NCBI GenBank assembly: GCA_017446885.1
Contig: JAFSOR010000009.1
Location: 166,159-228,343, forward strand
From: Spirochaetia bacterium
GTDB lineage: Bacteria > Spirochaetota > Spirochaetia > CADAEX01
Length of the DNA: 62,185 nucleotides
Direction: 5' to 3'
Position 1 is the stretch's first letter. Each line of letters begins with the position of its first letter. A program made the translations under genes and the position numbers. Shown here piece by piece: positions 17,613 through 26,742 of this stretch. The notes under the pieces are model-generated. The model saw only the letters and a program-made list of their open reading frames with translations. It searched no databases and was not told where the DNA came from.

Positions 17613-18545
17613 ATGATTAAAGTCGAAAACATTGACAAGATCTATGGCAGATTCAAAGCGGTGGACAATGTCTCCTTCCATATCGGCAAGGGTGAGATTG
17701 TCGGCCTTCTGGGACCGAACGGTGCAGGAAAGACCACAATCATGAAAATCCTGACCGGATACCATTATCCGACACATGGAACTGCCATGCTTAATGGTTA
17801 CAGCATCTATGATGACCTTTTGAAGGTAAAGGAATCCACCGGGTACCTGCCCGAGATGGCTCCTCTTTATGATGACCTTACTGTTATTGAGTACCTGGAT
17901 TTCATGGCCGATATCCGCAAGGTTCCCAAATCCAGGAAGAAAGAGGAAATAGACAGGGTTATCCAGGAGTGCGGTCTAACCCCAGTTGTTTACAGGGGAA
18001 TAGGCAAGCTTTCCAAGGGCTACAGGCAAAGAACCGGGCTTGCTCAGGCAATTATCCATTCGCCCGATATCCTTATTCTGGATGAGCCTACCACAGGTCT
18101 GGACCCTAACCAGATTATAGAGATACGTAAGCTTATATGCGATATAGGAAGGGAAAAAACTGTAATTCTCTCCACTCATATTCTGCAGGAGGTTGAGGCG
18201 GTCTGCAACAGAGTTCTTATCATGAACCACGGCAAGATTGTGGCAGAGGGCACCCCCGAGACTATAAGGGACCAGGTTCAGAAGGATGACCGCTTTACTA
18301 TAGAGGTTTCTGGTTTAGTCGATACCAATGTGGTCAAAGCCCTGGAAGCTGTATCTAATATACTTTCAACCGAATCCATCGACGGCAAGACTGTAATCAA
18401 GATATCGGCACCAAAGGGGAACAGCACAGGAGAACGTATCTTTGACTGGGCTGTGCAGAACGGCTTAAGGCTTTCGGCTTTGGTTCCTGAGCAGACAAGC
18501 CTTGAGGATATTTTCCGAAAGCTTACAAATCAGGCAGGAGTTTAA
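17613..18545 (+). CDS. ABC transporter ATP-binding protein, GldA-like
   Basis: This is a 310-residue ATPase with Walker A GPNGAGKTTI (around residue 40), signature LSKGYRQRTGLAQA, Walker B DILILDEPTTGLD and the H-loop STHILQEVE. A ~90-residue C-terminal tail follows, as in ATPases of ABC-2 exporters. The start at 17613 is preferred over upstream in-frame starts inside rnz because GGAG lies about 9 bases before it. It works with the adjoining permease and the GldG-like protein. Confidence 0.88.
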   Translation: MIKVENIDKIYGRFKAVDNVSFHIGKGEIVGLLGPNGAGKTTIMKILTGYHYPTHGTAMLNGYSIYDDLLKVKESTGYLPEMAPLYDDLTVIEYLDFMADIRKVPKSRKKEEIDRVIQECGLTPVVYRGIGKLSKGYRQRTGLAQAIIHSPDILILDEPTTGLDPNQIIEIRKLICDIGREKTVILSTHILQEVEAVCNRVLIMNHGKIVAEGTPETIRDQVQKDDRFTIEVSGLVDTNVVKALEAVSNILSTESIDGKTVIKISAPKGNSTGERIFDWAVQNGLRLSALVPEQTSLEDIFRKLTNQAGV

Positions 18546-18546
18546 T

Positions 18547-19260
18547 ATGAATATCAAAGGACTTATCAAAAAAGAGCTAAAAGCATATTTCAACTCTCCT
18601 ATGGCATATCTGGTTGTCCTATTCTTTGTCCTTTCGCTCAACATCTTCTTTTTCTTCTTCGGACAGTTCTTTGGAAAGGATACAGCCAGCATGCGCAGTT
18701 ATTTCTCTATCATGCCGGTGCTGTTTATCCTTATACTTCCGGCTATAAGCATGCGAAGCTGGGCCGAGGAGCGCAAGCTAAGGACCGACGAGCTGCTTTT
18801 TACGCTCCCCTTAAGCGAATTTGAGATTGTAATGGGTAAATTCCTAAGTGCAGTTATCCTGCTTCTACTTATGATAGTGCTCACATTCCCAGTACCTATA
18901 ATGCTCAATATGTTCGGAAACTTTGAACGCGGTGCGATTATCGGAGAATATATAGGAACATTCCTCCTGGGCCTTGCGGGGCTCTCGGTAGGGCAGTTCA
19001 TATCTTCCCGGACATCGAACCAGATAAGCGCTTATATATTCAGCGTAGTGGCACTGCTGTTCATAACATTTATAGGACAGATAACCATGGTCATAAATGT
19101 TCCAAAGATCATTGACAGGCTATTCAGCTATCTGTCACTCTCGACACACTTTGAATCGTTCGAGAAAGGCATTTTCGACACCAGGGACTTCTCTTTCTTT
19201 GCTATTATCACATGCCTTTTCATCTACCTGAACGTAAAAGTGATCAAACTTAAGAAGTGA
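18547..19260 (+). CDS. ABC-2 permease, GldF-like
   Basis: This 237-residue membrane protein has about six hydrophobic segments. It opens IKKELKAYFNSPMAYLVV, a typical start for ABC-2 permeases of the GldF/NosY type, and carries the SMRSWAEERKLRT loop characteristic of the family. The start at 18547 follows AGGAG by 6 bases and comes one base after the ATPase stop. Its substrate is unknown. Confidence 0.82.
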   Translation: MNIKGLIKKELKAYFNSPMAYLVVLFFVLSLNIFFFFFGQFFGKDTASMRSYFSIMPVLFILILPAISMRSWAEERKLRTDELLFTLPLSEFEIVMGKFLSAVILLLLMIVLTFPVPIMLNMFGNFERGAIIGEYIGTFLLGLAGLSVGQFISSRTSNQISAYIFSVVALLFITFIGQITMVINVPKIIDRLFSYLSLSTHFESFEKGIFDTRDFSFFAIITCLFIYLNVKVIKLKK

Positions 19261-19270
19261 GGCGGCAGAT

Positions 19271-20776
19271 ATGAATAACAGAACAAAAGAATTGATTACA
19301 GCTGTTTTAGTTTTTGTGGCTGCCATACTTCTTGCCATGAACACCACCAGGTATTTCGGCAGAATCGACATGACAGAGACCAAGGAGTTCACCATAACCA
19401 ACACTACAAAGGATTATATAAAGACAATTCCCGAACAGGTGAACCTTACATATTTCATCTCTGACAAAGTACGGGCCATAGCCCCTGCAGCAGGGCAGAT
19501 AGAGGACCTCCTGTTCGAATATGCGGCAAACTCCCGCGGCCATATTTCGACCACATCGGTAGACCCGTCTAAGAATGTCATGGAGGCCTATGCAAAGAAG
19601 ATGGGAATAACAGCCCAGCAGGTCCAGATCTACGACCGCAACGAACTGGCATATTCCACTGTATTCTCAGGTATCCTTATCCAGTATCTGGACAGGACAG
19701 CTGCTATTCCGTTTATTCTGGATGCAAGCAACCTGGAATACGAGCTTTCCAGCAAAATCCAGAAGCTGGTAGAAAACCAGACTACCAAGATAGGGCTTCT
19801 GGCAGGAGATGACCAGAATACTGTGGATTATTACTTCTCGTACCTCCAGGAGACCATGAAACAGAACGGAGACGTCATAGTTGTGAACAAAGGCGAGGCT
19901 GTAGACCCCGAGATTACAGTGCTCTATGTGCTTGGAAACAAGGACTTTACCGATTCCGACCTGCGCCATGTAGACGAATATATCATGAACGGCGGCAAGG
20001 CTGTGTTTGCACTGGACGGGGTAGTAGTGGACATGGCCAACAACCTTAAGGCAACCAAGCTGGAGGGCAACCCGGCCATCGAGATGCTCAAAAAATGGGG
20101 TATAACCATAAACAACAACATGGTGCTTGACAAGTACTGCAAAAAGATAACCATGAAAGGCCAGCTTCCGATGAACTATCCAATGTGGCTTAGCATAAAC
20201 AGCAAGTTTGTAAACAAGGATAACCCTATAACTGCCGGTTTTGCAAGCCTGGACATGATGTGGGCAAGCTCCATCGACATAAATCCTGTTCCAGGGCTCA
20301 ACTATCAGGAGCTCTTTACCAGCACCGACGAATCTTGGATTCTCAACGATTATATCACCGGAAACCCATACGAGGCTTTCACCACACAGCATCTGCAGGA
20401 GGTGGACAAAGGTACCCATACGCTGGCATATGCTGTTACAGGGCAGTTCCCAAGCGCATACTCAGACAGGGTAAGCAAGGATACCAAGATTATAGTTGCC
20501 GGAGACTCCGACTTCCTATCTAACCTTATTGAATACACCGAAAGCCCGGCAAACCTTATGTTTGCCGAGAATATGATGCAGTGGCTTGACAATGACAGAT
20601 TCATGAATATAAAGACCAGGAGCGTGCGGGATATAAGACTTAACAAGATTACCGACTTAAGTACTAAAGTTAAGGCTATTCTTGCTGTATATTTGGTCAA
20701 TATCTTCATAATTCCGGCTGGAATTATCATCTACGGCATTGTCAGATACATAAGACGGAAAAGAAAGGATGCGTGA
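19271..20776 (+). CDS. GldG-like ABC-2 auxiliary protein
   Basis: This 501-residue protein has an N-terminal transmembrane helix (~8-27), a large extracytoplasmic GldG/ABC_transp_aux region (about 35-460) and a second helix near the C-terminus (~465-490) followed by a basic tail. GldG-type proteins accompany GldA/GldF modules in Bacteroidetes, where they are linked to gliding and secretion. In other phyla, including spirochaetes, the role is not established. It overlaps the DUF4340 gene if that gene's GTG start is used. Confidence 0.78.
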   Translation: MNNRTKELITAVLVFVAAILLAMNTTRYFGRIDMTETKEFTITNTTKDYIKTIPEQVNLTYFISDKVRAIAPAAGQIEDLLFEYAANSRGHISTTSVDPSKNVMEAYAKKMGITAQQVQIYDRNELAYSTVFSGILIQYLDRTAAIPFILDASNLEYELSSKIQKLVENQTTKIGLLAGDDQNTVDYYFSYLQETMKQNGDVIVVNKGEAVDPEITVLYVLGNKDFTDSDLRHVDEYIMNGGKAVFALDGVVVDMANNLKATKLEGNPAIEMLKKWGITINNNMVLDKYCKKITMKGQLPMNYPMWLSINSKFVNKDNPITAGFASLDMMWASSIDINPVPGLNYQELFTSTDESWILNDYITGNPYEAFTTQHLQEVDKGTHTLAYAVTGQFPSAYSDRVSKDTKIIVAGDSDFLSNLIEYTESPANLMFAENMMQWLDNDRFMNIKTRSVRDIRLNKITDLSTKVKAILAVYLVNIFIIPAGIIIYGIVRYIRRKRKDA

Positions 20777-20781
20777 TTGAT

Positions 20782-21744
20782 ATGAAATATAAAACTAAAA
20801 TAATAAGCCTGTCGGCTGCAATTGTAATTCTTGCTTGCACCTATTTTATGGGAGGCCTTTTCACAGCTCAGAAGAAAGTGGACAAAAAAGCTATGGAGCC
20901 TCTGTTCGACCAGAATCTTAAGGAGACTCTCACATCTCTTAAAGTCTCAACCACTCCAGAGACAGGGCTTGTCACTATAGAGAAAAACCCAGAAAAGAAT
21001 GAATGGGTTGTCCGGATCGATGAGAACGTCACTTATCCTGCATCCACCATACGGGTCAACAGCCTTATAAGCTCTGTATTCGACGTTACAAAGTTCAAGC
21101 TTATGGGCCGTGGAGAAAAGTACTGGACCGAGTTTGAGCTCGAACCCAACAGGGCCGACACTGTAGAGATTTTCAAGGATGGCCAGTCCATGTTCACACT
21201 TTATGTGGGCAAGGAAGGACCTGGTGGCAAAGGGGACTATGTGCGTTCCACACTCTCGGACGAGATATATCTTACCGATGCAACCATGCAGCGTCACTTT
21301 GGTCAGGATCCGCGCTACTGGTTCAATATGCGGCTATTCCCCGAGGGTTATACCGGAGATGATATCTTTGCATTCACATTCATCGATATGAATTCCGAGG
21401 GTAAGATTTCCCTTAAAAGGGAGGCTCAGGGCAAGCTGGGGCAGTGGAACAACCTGATTGAAGGAGGACCAGAGCCCGAAGGAAAAGTTGCCGATGCCAT
21501 CGCCGACAACCTGGCACTGCTTGAGGCTGTAAACTTTGTTAATGGTGTTGAACTGACCCCTAATGTTGTTGTGGAGCTTGACACCGGCAAGCTGGGGCAT
21601 CTGACCATAGACTGCCAGAAGATTATGGACGAAGGCCAGTATGTATACCTCCTTAAAAAGAGGGGAGATTCCTACATGTACTTAATCCAGGAGGATAAGC
21701 TTAAGAGGCTGTTCCAGCCAGAGGGGCTTTTCCCTAAGCAGTAA
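20782..21744 (+). CDS. DUF4340-domain membrane-anchored protein
   Basis: This 320-residue protein has one N-terminal anchor (residues ~7-25) and a periplasmic DUF4340 domain, a family typically found just after GldG-like genes. I prefer the ATG at 20782; a GTG at 20773 overlaps the upstream stop by 4 bases but sits too close to the GGA element. The end overlaps the opposing tmk gene by 11 bases. Function is unknown, probably accessory to the ABC-2 module. Confidence 0.75.
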   Translation: MKYKTKIISLSAAIVILACTYFMGGLFTAQKKVDKKAMEPLFDQNLKETLTSLKVSTTPETGLVTIEKNPEKNEWVVRIDENVTYPASTIRVNSLISSVFDVTKFKLMGRGEKYWTEFELEPNRADTVEIFKDGQSMFTLYVGKEGPGGKGDYVRSTLSDEIYLTDATMQRHFGQDPRYWFNMRLFPEGYTGDDIFAFTFIDMNSEGKISLKREAQGKLGQWNNLIEGGPEPEGKVADAIADNLALLEAVNFVNGVELTPNVVVELDTGKLGHLTIDCQKIMDEGQYVYLLKKRGDSYMYLIQEDKLKRLFQPEGLFPKQ

Positions 21745-22366
21745 GGTCCAGAGCCTTGCAGATTTGATTGTGGATATCCTCAATCGAACCTCTCCCGTCT
21801 ATTACCACAGTCTTCATCTCAGAAGCTGCCAGGAGGGAGAGGCTTTTTTTATAGTTGGCATCGATCTTTCTCTGAAGCTCCAGGTGCTCGAAAAGCTCAG
21901 TCTCTTCGCCACGGGATTCAACACGGGCCTGGCACTCCTCGGGGCTTAAATCTATGTAGAAAAGGTATTCTGGAAGCGGGTAGAACCGGTTAAGGTCTGC
22001 CACTGTATCATAATCTATAAAAAGAGACTGATATGCAAGGCTTGAGAAGAAGTAGCGGTCGCATACAACCATTTTCCCAGCCTGGGTCTGCTCAATTATC
22101 CCATTTTTCCCATAAACATGCTCGTTCCGGTCGGCCGAGAACAGGAGTGCCAGTGTAAACGGGTCCACGCTTTCCTTTTTCTGGAGCACAGACCTTATAA
22201 AGCGTCCTATGCTGCCGTCGGTGGGTTCTTTTGTACTGTATCCCTTTATGCCGCAATCCTCCAGCTTTTTTACCAGAAGGGCAGTCTGGGTTGTAGTGCC
22301 GCAGCCGTCAAGGCCTTCCAGCACTATGAAATTTTTTATCGGTTTTTTGAAACTTATCAGGCTCAT
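21734..22366 (-). CDS. tmk: Thymidylate kinase
   Basis: This 210-residue P-loop kinase phosphorylates dTMP to dTDP. The N-terminus FIVLEGLDGCGTTTQ contains the phosphate loop, DRYFFSSLAYQ gives the DRY/F motif, and a short lid segment near CQARVESRGEE follows. The GLDGCGTTTQ loop (Thr where Lys-Ser/Thr is usual) departs from the common GxGKST pattern. The gene diverges from tamB and has no ribosome-binding site. Confidence 0.87.
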   Translation of the reverse strand: MSLISFKKPIKNFIVLEGLDGCGTTTQTALLVKKLEDCGIKGYSTKEPTDGSIGRFIRSVLQKKESVDPFTLALLFSADRNEHVYGKNGIIEQTQAGKMVVCDRYFFSSLAYQSLFIDYDTVADLNRFYPLPEYLFYIDLSPEECQARVESRGEETELFEHLELQRKIDANYKKSLSLLAASEMKTVVIDGRGSIEDIHNQICKALDLTA

Positions 22367-22378
22367 AATAGTTTTATA
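22367..22378 (-). promoter_or_regulatory. -10 box for tmk, leaderless arrangement
   Basis: On the minus strand TATAAA (22378-22373) lies 6 bases before the ATG at 22366, with no ribosome-binding site. The intergenic space to tamB is only 81 bases, AT-rich, and serves both directions. Confidence 0.5.
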
Positions 22379-22433
22379 TATGATAAATAAAAATAAATAA
22401 ATAGAGATAGCAAAAATATTTGTTGTATAGTAT

Positions 22434-22447
22434 TATAAAATAGTATT
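22434..22447 (+). promoter_or_regulatory. -10 box for tamB, leaderless arrangement
   Basis: TATAAA at 22434-22439 is followed by 8 bases and the ATG at 22448. There is no ribosome-binding site and no clear -35 box. Confidence 0.45.
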
Positions 22448-25400
22448 ATGGTGCGCAAAACACTATCTGGTGCAAAATATGTTCTCCTTTTGTCTGTTGC
22501 TTCTGTTGTTGCAGCAGCTGTCATCTGGTATTCATATACATTTGTCCACGAGCACACAGAGGCATTGCATAGCCAGGTAATTTCCATACTAGAGAACCAG
22601 CTTTCCCGAAACATATCTTACGGCAGCATAGATCCGTTTTTCATCAACTCCATGACTATCCGTGACATTGAGATCAAGGACGATTCCGGCAAGATACTTG
22701 CGAAAGGGGAGAAGCTTAACATAAAGTTCAACCTTATGAACTTCCTTTTCATGAACGAGAATATACTCAAAGGTATAACTCTGGAAAACGGCTATATCAA
22801 CTTCAGCCAGCAGCAGGATATGGATTTCATAACCTCGCTTTCCGACCGTATGAAACCGGACCAGGCTACACCTATGCCACGGCAGACCAAGAGTTTTTAC
22901 TTCAAGGGCAAGAATCTGGCTGCCAACTTCCTGCTGGATGCCGGGGCTGTTTCTATTGACAAATGTTCTACCGATATCCTGCTTCAGGGCTCCGATGTCA
23001 GGCTTTCGGGAAAGATGCAGGTTTCTGGCTATGACCTTAAGACCACCCAGATGACCCAGTTCATGACTTCCATATCATTCGACTCTAATATGCAGAAAGA
23101 TGGTTCCAACGGCCTTATAAATCTCCAGGTGGATGCTTTTACATCCGACTTTATAAAGACTGACAAGAAGGCATTTCTTATAACTTTTGACGAAGATACC
23201 TTCTTTGTCTGCAATATGGAGGACAGCACCCCTATAGACTATTCGCTTACATGGAACAGAAAGGGAAGGACTTTGACAGCCCAGACTGTGTTCCAGGATT
23301 TCAGACCATCAGAAATAGTAACATTCACAGGCGACTACACCAAGTACAACGATTATGCCAAAGCCAAGGGAACCGGAAACCTTGAGATTACTTATTCTCC
23401 AGACCAGCAGGAGAAGGCACTCTATTTTGGCGATGTAGACATTTCTCTTGCAGGAACAAAGATACCGTTTGAGCCTCAGTGCCATATATCTTTCTCGGGC
23501 CTGGACAAGAAAATAGAGATTAAATCCCTTACTTTGGCCACATCACGGGGCAACGCCTCGTATTCGGGAGCCCTGGATGCCGAAACCATGTCGGCAGACG
23601 GCACACTTTTCCTGGACAATGTCCAGGCCGCCGACAATATGGTTATAGACACCCATTATGACCTTGTCATGGCTGACAGTGTCCTTACCCTTACATCCGA
23701 CAACCTGACTCTTAACCAGAAAGAGCTTGGAAAAAGCACACTTAAAGTGGACCTCAAGAAAAAGGAAGCCGACCTTGAGCTCCTTAACCTGTCGCTCAAA
23801 GCCCAGGAGACTGAGGATAAAAGCTATTCTGGCTTTATTACCCTTAACAAGTATCCAATAAAGGAGTTTGAAGCAATATTCAGCCAGGAGGATGAGCTTA
23901 TAACCGAAAACTACCTGGTTACTGCCGATATCCACTGCATCTATGACAAGCATGATTTCTATATAACCAGCCGCAATGTCCATGTTGATGATGTATCACA
24001 TCCCGACGATTCCCTTGATTTTGCCATAACATCCACCCTGGATGACATAAAGCTAAGCGAGATAAAGCTAAACTTGCGCGGCTTTTCCGGCGAAGGCTAC
24101 TTTGACCTTGCCTCGATGCGTAGCGACCACTGCGACTTTGAGACATTCTGGAAGTATAATGATACAGAATATGAGTTCAACGGTTTCTTGAACAAAAAGC
24201 AGAACCTGTTTGTCCGTGGGCTTCATGGTTTCACACTTTCGGCCTTCTTTGACAAGGACGGCTGGCCTTTTGACATAAAGGCAACAGAATTCCCTGTCTT
24301 TTTAATGGGAGAGAAAACTCCTGCAGACCTGGATATATCGGGTCGGATGAAAGATGGAACATTCTCTGTAATCACAATTAACAACATAAAGCTTTCGCAT
24401 CTTACCTTCCTTAAGGGAGGAAGCAACAGCATAAACTTCAATGGAACTCTTATAGGCAATACACTCAGGCTCAACAGCTGGACACTCTCCGACAACTATT
24501 CCACAGTCAAAGGAACTGGGGAGGCTACTTTCTTAGACCTGGAAAACTGCCACGGCTGGCTGCGAGGCACTGGAAGCAACCTGAACGAAGAATACAATGC
24601 CTATGTGCTTATCGAAAATAAAAAGCTGACCATAGATGCTTCCTGCAAAAACTCACGCGTGGAACGGTTCACCACAGCAAAGGTAAGCGGAAGCCTGGAC
24701 ACCAATGCCAAGATAACAGGAACTTTTGACAATCCCGACATAACTGCATCGGTCAACATCCAGAAGGGAAGCCTTATGAAAAAGCCTTTCGAGCTCTATA
24801 CATCGCTTCAGGTAACCAAGAAAAAGACAAACCTCTACACTCTGACCGGCAAGGTAGGCGATGCAATAATTAACTCAAGCTCTGGAGTGGTGGACTGGAA
24901 CAATAAAGAATATAAACTTCTGGCCGATGTTGCCCTTAAAAACGCAAGCAATGAAAAGGTTGACAATATAAAACTGGATGCCTCGGGCACTATCCAGGAG
25001 GATGGCCAGTGGATAATAAATCCTGCAACGACCAGGAATAGGGGAACATTCCGCCTTACATCCACCCAGCCTGTACTTTTGGGCTATAACAGATGGAATT
25101 TTGATTTCAGCAATAACGGCAGGCGGTTCTATGTGGATGGCGGACCTTTCAGACATTGTGTAGAGGGTTTCTACTACCCAGATGGCGCTATAGACTTCAA
25201 CCTGCGAAATCCGCTGTTTGTAGCTGGAAAAGTAAAAGGAAAACTGGTTGGCAGCGAAGTTGATGCGACAATCTCGGACATAGCCCTGGATATGGGCAGG
25301 GTAGGACAGCTGACCCGCTATGAATATTTCTTCCCTCTGGCTGGCCTTGGAACTGGAACCCTGCGTATGACAGGATCCATTAAAAACCCTGATTTATGGG

Positions 25401-26731
25401 GCGTGATGAATGTATCTGACCTCTATTTTGCAGTTTTATCCATTCCCGAGATAATAGGCCCTGCCGATGCCGATCTCCATTTCCAGGGCAAGGATATCAC
25501 CATGCCGCCTGTCCTTATCAGCGACAGGAAGAACAAAACATATGTAAAGTGCAATTTCATGCTTGAAAGCTGGACTTTGGACTATTTTAAGGTTGATGTC
25601 TCTGCTTCAGGCGATTCCAAGAGGGGTCTTAAGATAACTGACACATTCTGCGGAGTAGATGTGGACGGCTATGTGCTTGGAGATTTAAGTATATCGGGAA
25701 TAACAGACTCTATAATGATTGATGGCGACATTACAGTGAACAACTGTATTATAAACTTAAGCCAGGACAGCAGCTATACAGGCTTTGACTCAAACTCTGT
25801 AACTGATTATATAATCAATTTGAATATAACCTCCGGAACAGGAGTTGAGTTCTACTGGCCTACCAAGAAGGTGCCTGTACTAAGGGCTTTTGCTGCCAGG
25901 GGTCAGAATGTCCAGATTCAGTACGACAGCAGCATCAACCAGTTCGACATAGACGGCGATGTGGCATTCAGGGGCGGCGATATTTTCTACTTCAGCAACA
26001 ACTTCTTTATAAAGAACGGCCTTTTGACTCTGAACGAGAACCAGGATAAATTCGACCCACTTATTACGGTAAATGCCGAATGCCGGACTGCCACCAGAAA
26101 CAATCAGAGGGTCAAGCTTATGTTCCTGATGGAGAATACCCCGTTAAGCCACTTCCAGCCTAGAATAGAGGCTGTTCCGGCATTGTCACAGGCAGAGCTC
26201 TACGAGCTTATGGGCGACACCCTTATGGGAGGCAATGTCAGCGACGAAGAGCGCAATACCATGTCCACGCTGGCCAATGCCGGAGCATATGGAACACAGC
26301 TTATTGGTATACTAAGGCCGGTTGAGCGTTCCATAAAAGACTTCCTCAATGTCGACATATTTGCAGTACGGGCCCAGATTAACGACAAGGTGTTCAACAA
26401 CCAGCGAAACGAAGAGAGAAGCCAGGTGGACATGAAACGGGTAGGAAGCGACACTGTATTCCGCAATATCGATATATTCCTGGGTAAGTACTTCGGCGAG
26501 TACTTCTTCCTGGACGGCACCATCAGATTCTCGGCATGGGATTTTGACACTTTTGAATATTATGAGTACAATATGCCGACTTTCTTTAACATGTACCTTG
26601 AATCGGAGATTAACCTGGAGGTCAATACTCCGCTTTGTATTTTGAATTTAGGGCTGTATCCGAAACTGGGCAAAATGCCTGATTTCCTTTGGGATACAAC
26701 CATAGGTCTGTCATGGAGATTCACGTTTTGA
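22448..26731 (+). CDS. tamB: TamB-like (DUF490) envelope protein
   Basis: This is a 1427-residue AsmA/TamB-type protein. A single N-terminal helix (~10-30) anchors it in the inner membrane, and a very long region of repeating beta-strands forms the bridge typical of TamB and related lipid-transfer proteins. The C-terminal ~350 residues are the DUF490 domain, ending GLSWRFTF, a terminal-aromatic strand like those of outer-membrane proteins. It lies directly before bamA (12 bases from stop to start). T. pallidum has a DUF490 protein beside its BamA (TP0326) as I recall. TamB assists outer-membrane assembly or lipid transport. Confidence 0.87.
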   Translation: MVRKTLSGAKYVLLLSVASVVAAAVIWYSYTFVHEHTEALHSQVISILENQLSRNISYGSIDPFFINSMTIRDIEIKDDSGKILAKGEKLNIKFNLMNFLFMNENILKGITLENGYINFSQQQDMDFITSLSDRMKPDQATPMPRQTKSFYFKGKNLAANFLLDAGAVSIDKCSTDILLQGSDVRLSGKMQVSGYDLKTTQMTQFMTSISFDSNMQKDGSNGLINLQVDAFTSDFIKTDKKAFLITFDEDTFFVCNMEDSTPIDYSLTWNRKGRTLTAQTVFQDFRPSEIVTFTGDYTKYNDYAKAKGTGNLEITYSPDQQEKALYFGDVDISLAGTKIPFEPQCHISFSGLDKKIEIKSLTLATSRGNASYSGALDAETMSADGTLFLDNVQAADNMVIDTHYDLVMADSVLTLTSDNLTLNQKELGKSTLKVDLKKKEADLELLNLSLKAQETEDKSYSGFITLNKYPIKEFEAIFSQEDELITENYLVTADIHCIYDKHDFYITSRNVHVDDVSHPDDSLDFAITSTLDDIKLSEIKLNLRGFSGEGYFDLASMRSDHCDFETFWKYNDTEYEFNGFLNKKQNLFVRGLHGFTLSAFFDKDGWPFDIKATEFPVFLMGEKTPADLDISGRMKDGTFSVITINNIKLSHLTFLKGGSNSINFNGTLIGNTLRLNSWTLSDNYSTVKGTGEATFLDLENCHGWLRGTGSNLNEEYNAYVLIENKKLTIDASCKNSRVERFTTAKVSGSLDTNAKITGTFDNPDITASVNIQKGSLMKKPFELYTSLQVTKKKTNLYTLTGKVGDAIINSSSGVVDWNNKEYKLLADVALKNASNEKVDNIKLDASGTIQEDGQWIINPATTRNRGTFRLTSTQPVLLGYNRWNFDFSNNGRRFYVDGGPFRHCVEGFYYPDGAIDFNLRNPLFVAGKVKGKLVGSEVDATISDIALDMGRVGQLTRYEYFFPLAGLGTGTLRMTGSIKNPDLWGVMNVSDLYFAVLSIPEIIGPADADLHFQGKDITMPPVLISDRKNKTYVKCNFMLESWTLDYFKVDVSASGDSKRGLKITDTFCGVDVDGYVLGDLSISGITDSIMIDGDITVNNCIINLSQDSSYTGFDSNSVTDYIINLNITSGTGVEFYWPTKKVPVLRAFAARGQNVQIQYDSSINQFDIDGDVAFRGGDIFYFSNNFFIKNGLLTLNENQDKFDPLITVNAECRTATRNNQRVKLMFLMENTPLSHFQPRIEAVPALSQAELYELMGDTLMGGNVSDEERNTMSTLANAGAYGTQLIGILRPVERSIKDFLNVDIFAVRAQINDKVFNNQRNEERSQVDMKRVGSDTVFRNIDIFLGKYFGEYFFLDGTIRFSAWDFDTFEYYEYNMPTFFNMYLESEINLEVNTPLCILNLGLYPKLGKMPDFLWDTTIGLSWRFTF

Positions 26732-26742
26732 TAGGAGATTTT

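Noticed and set aside
26689..26742. In-frame upstream start for bamA inside tamB
   Set aside because: It would bury the signal peptide; AGGAG and the signal peptide both support 26743.
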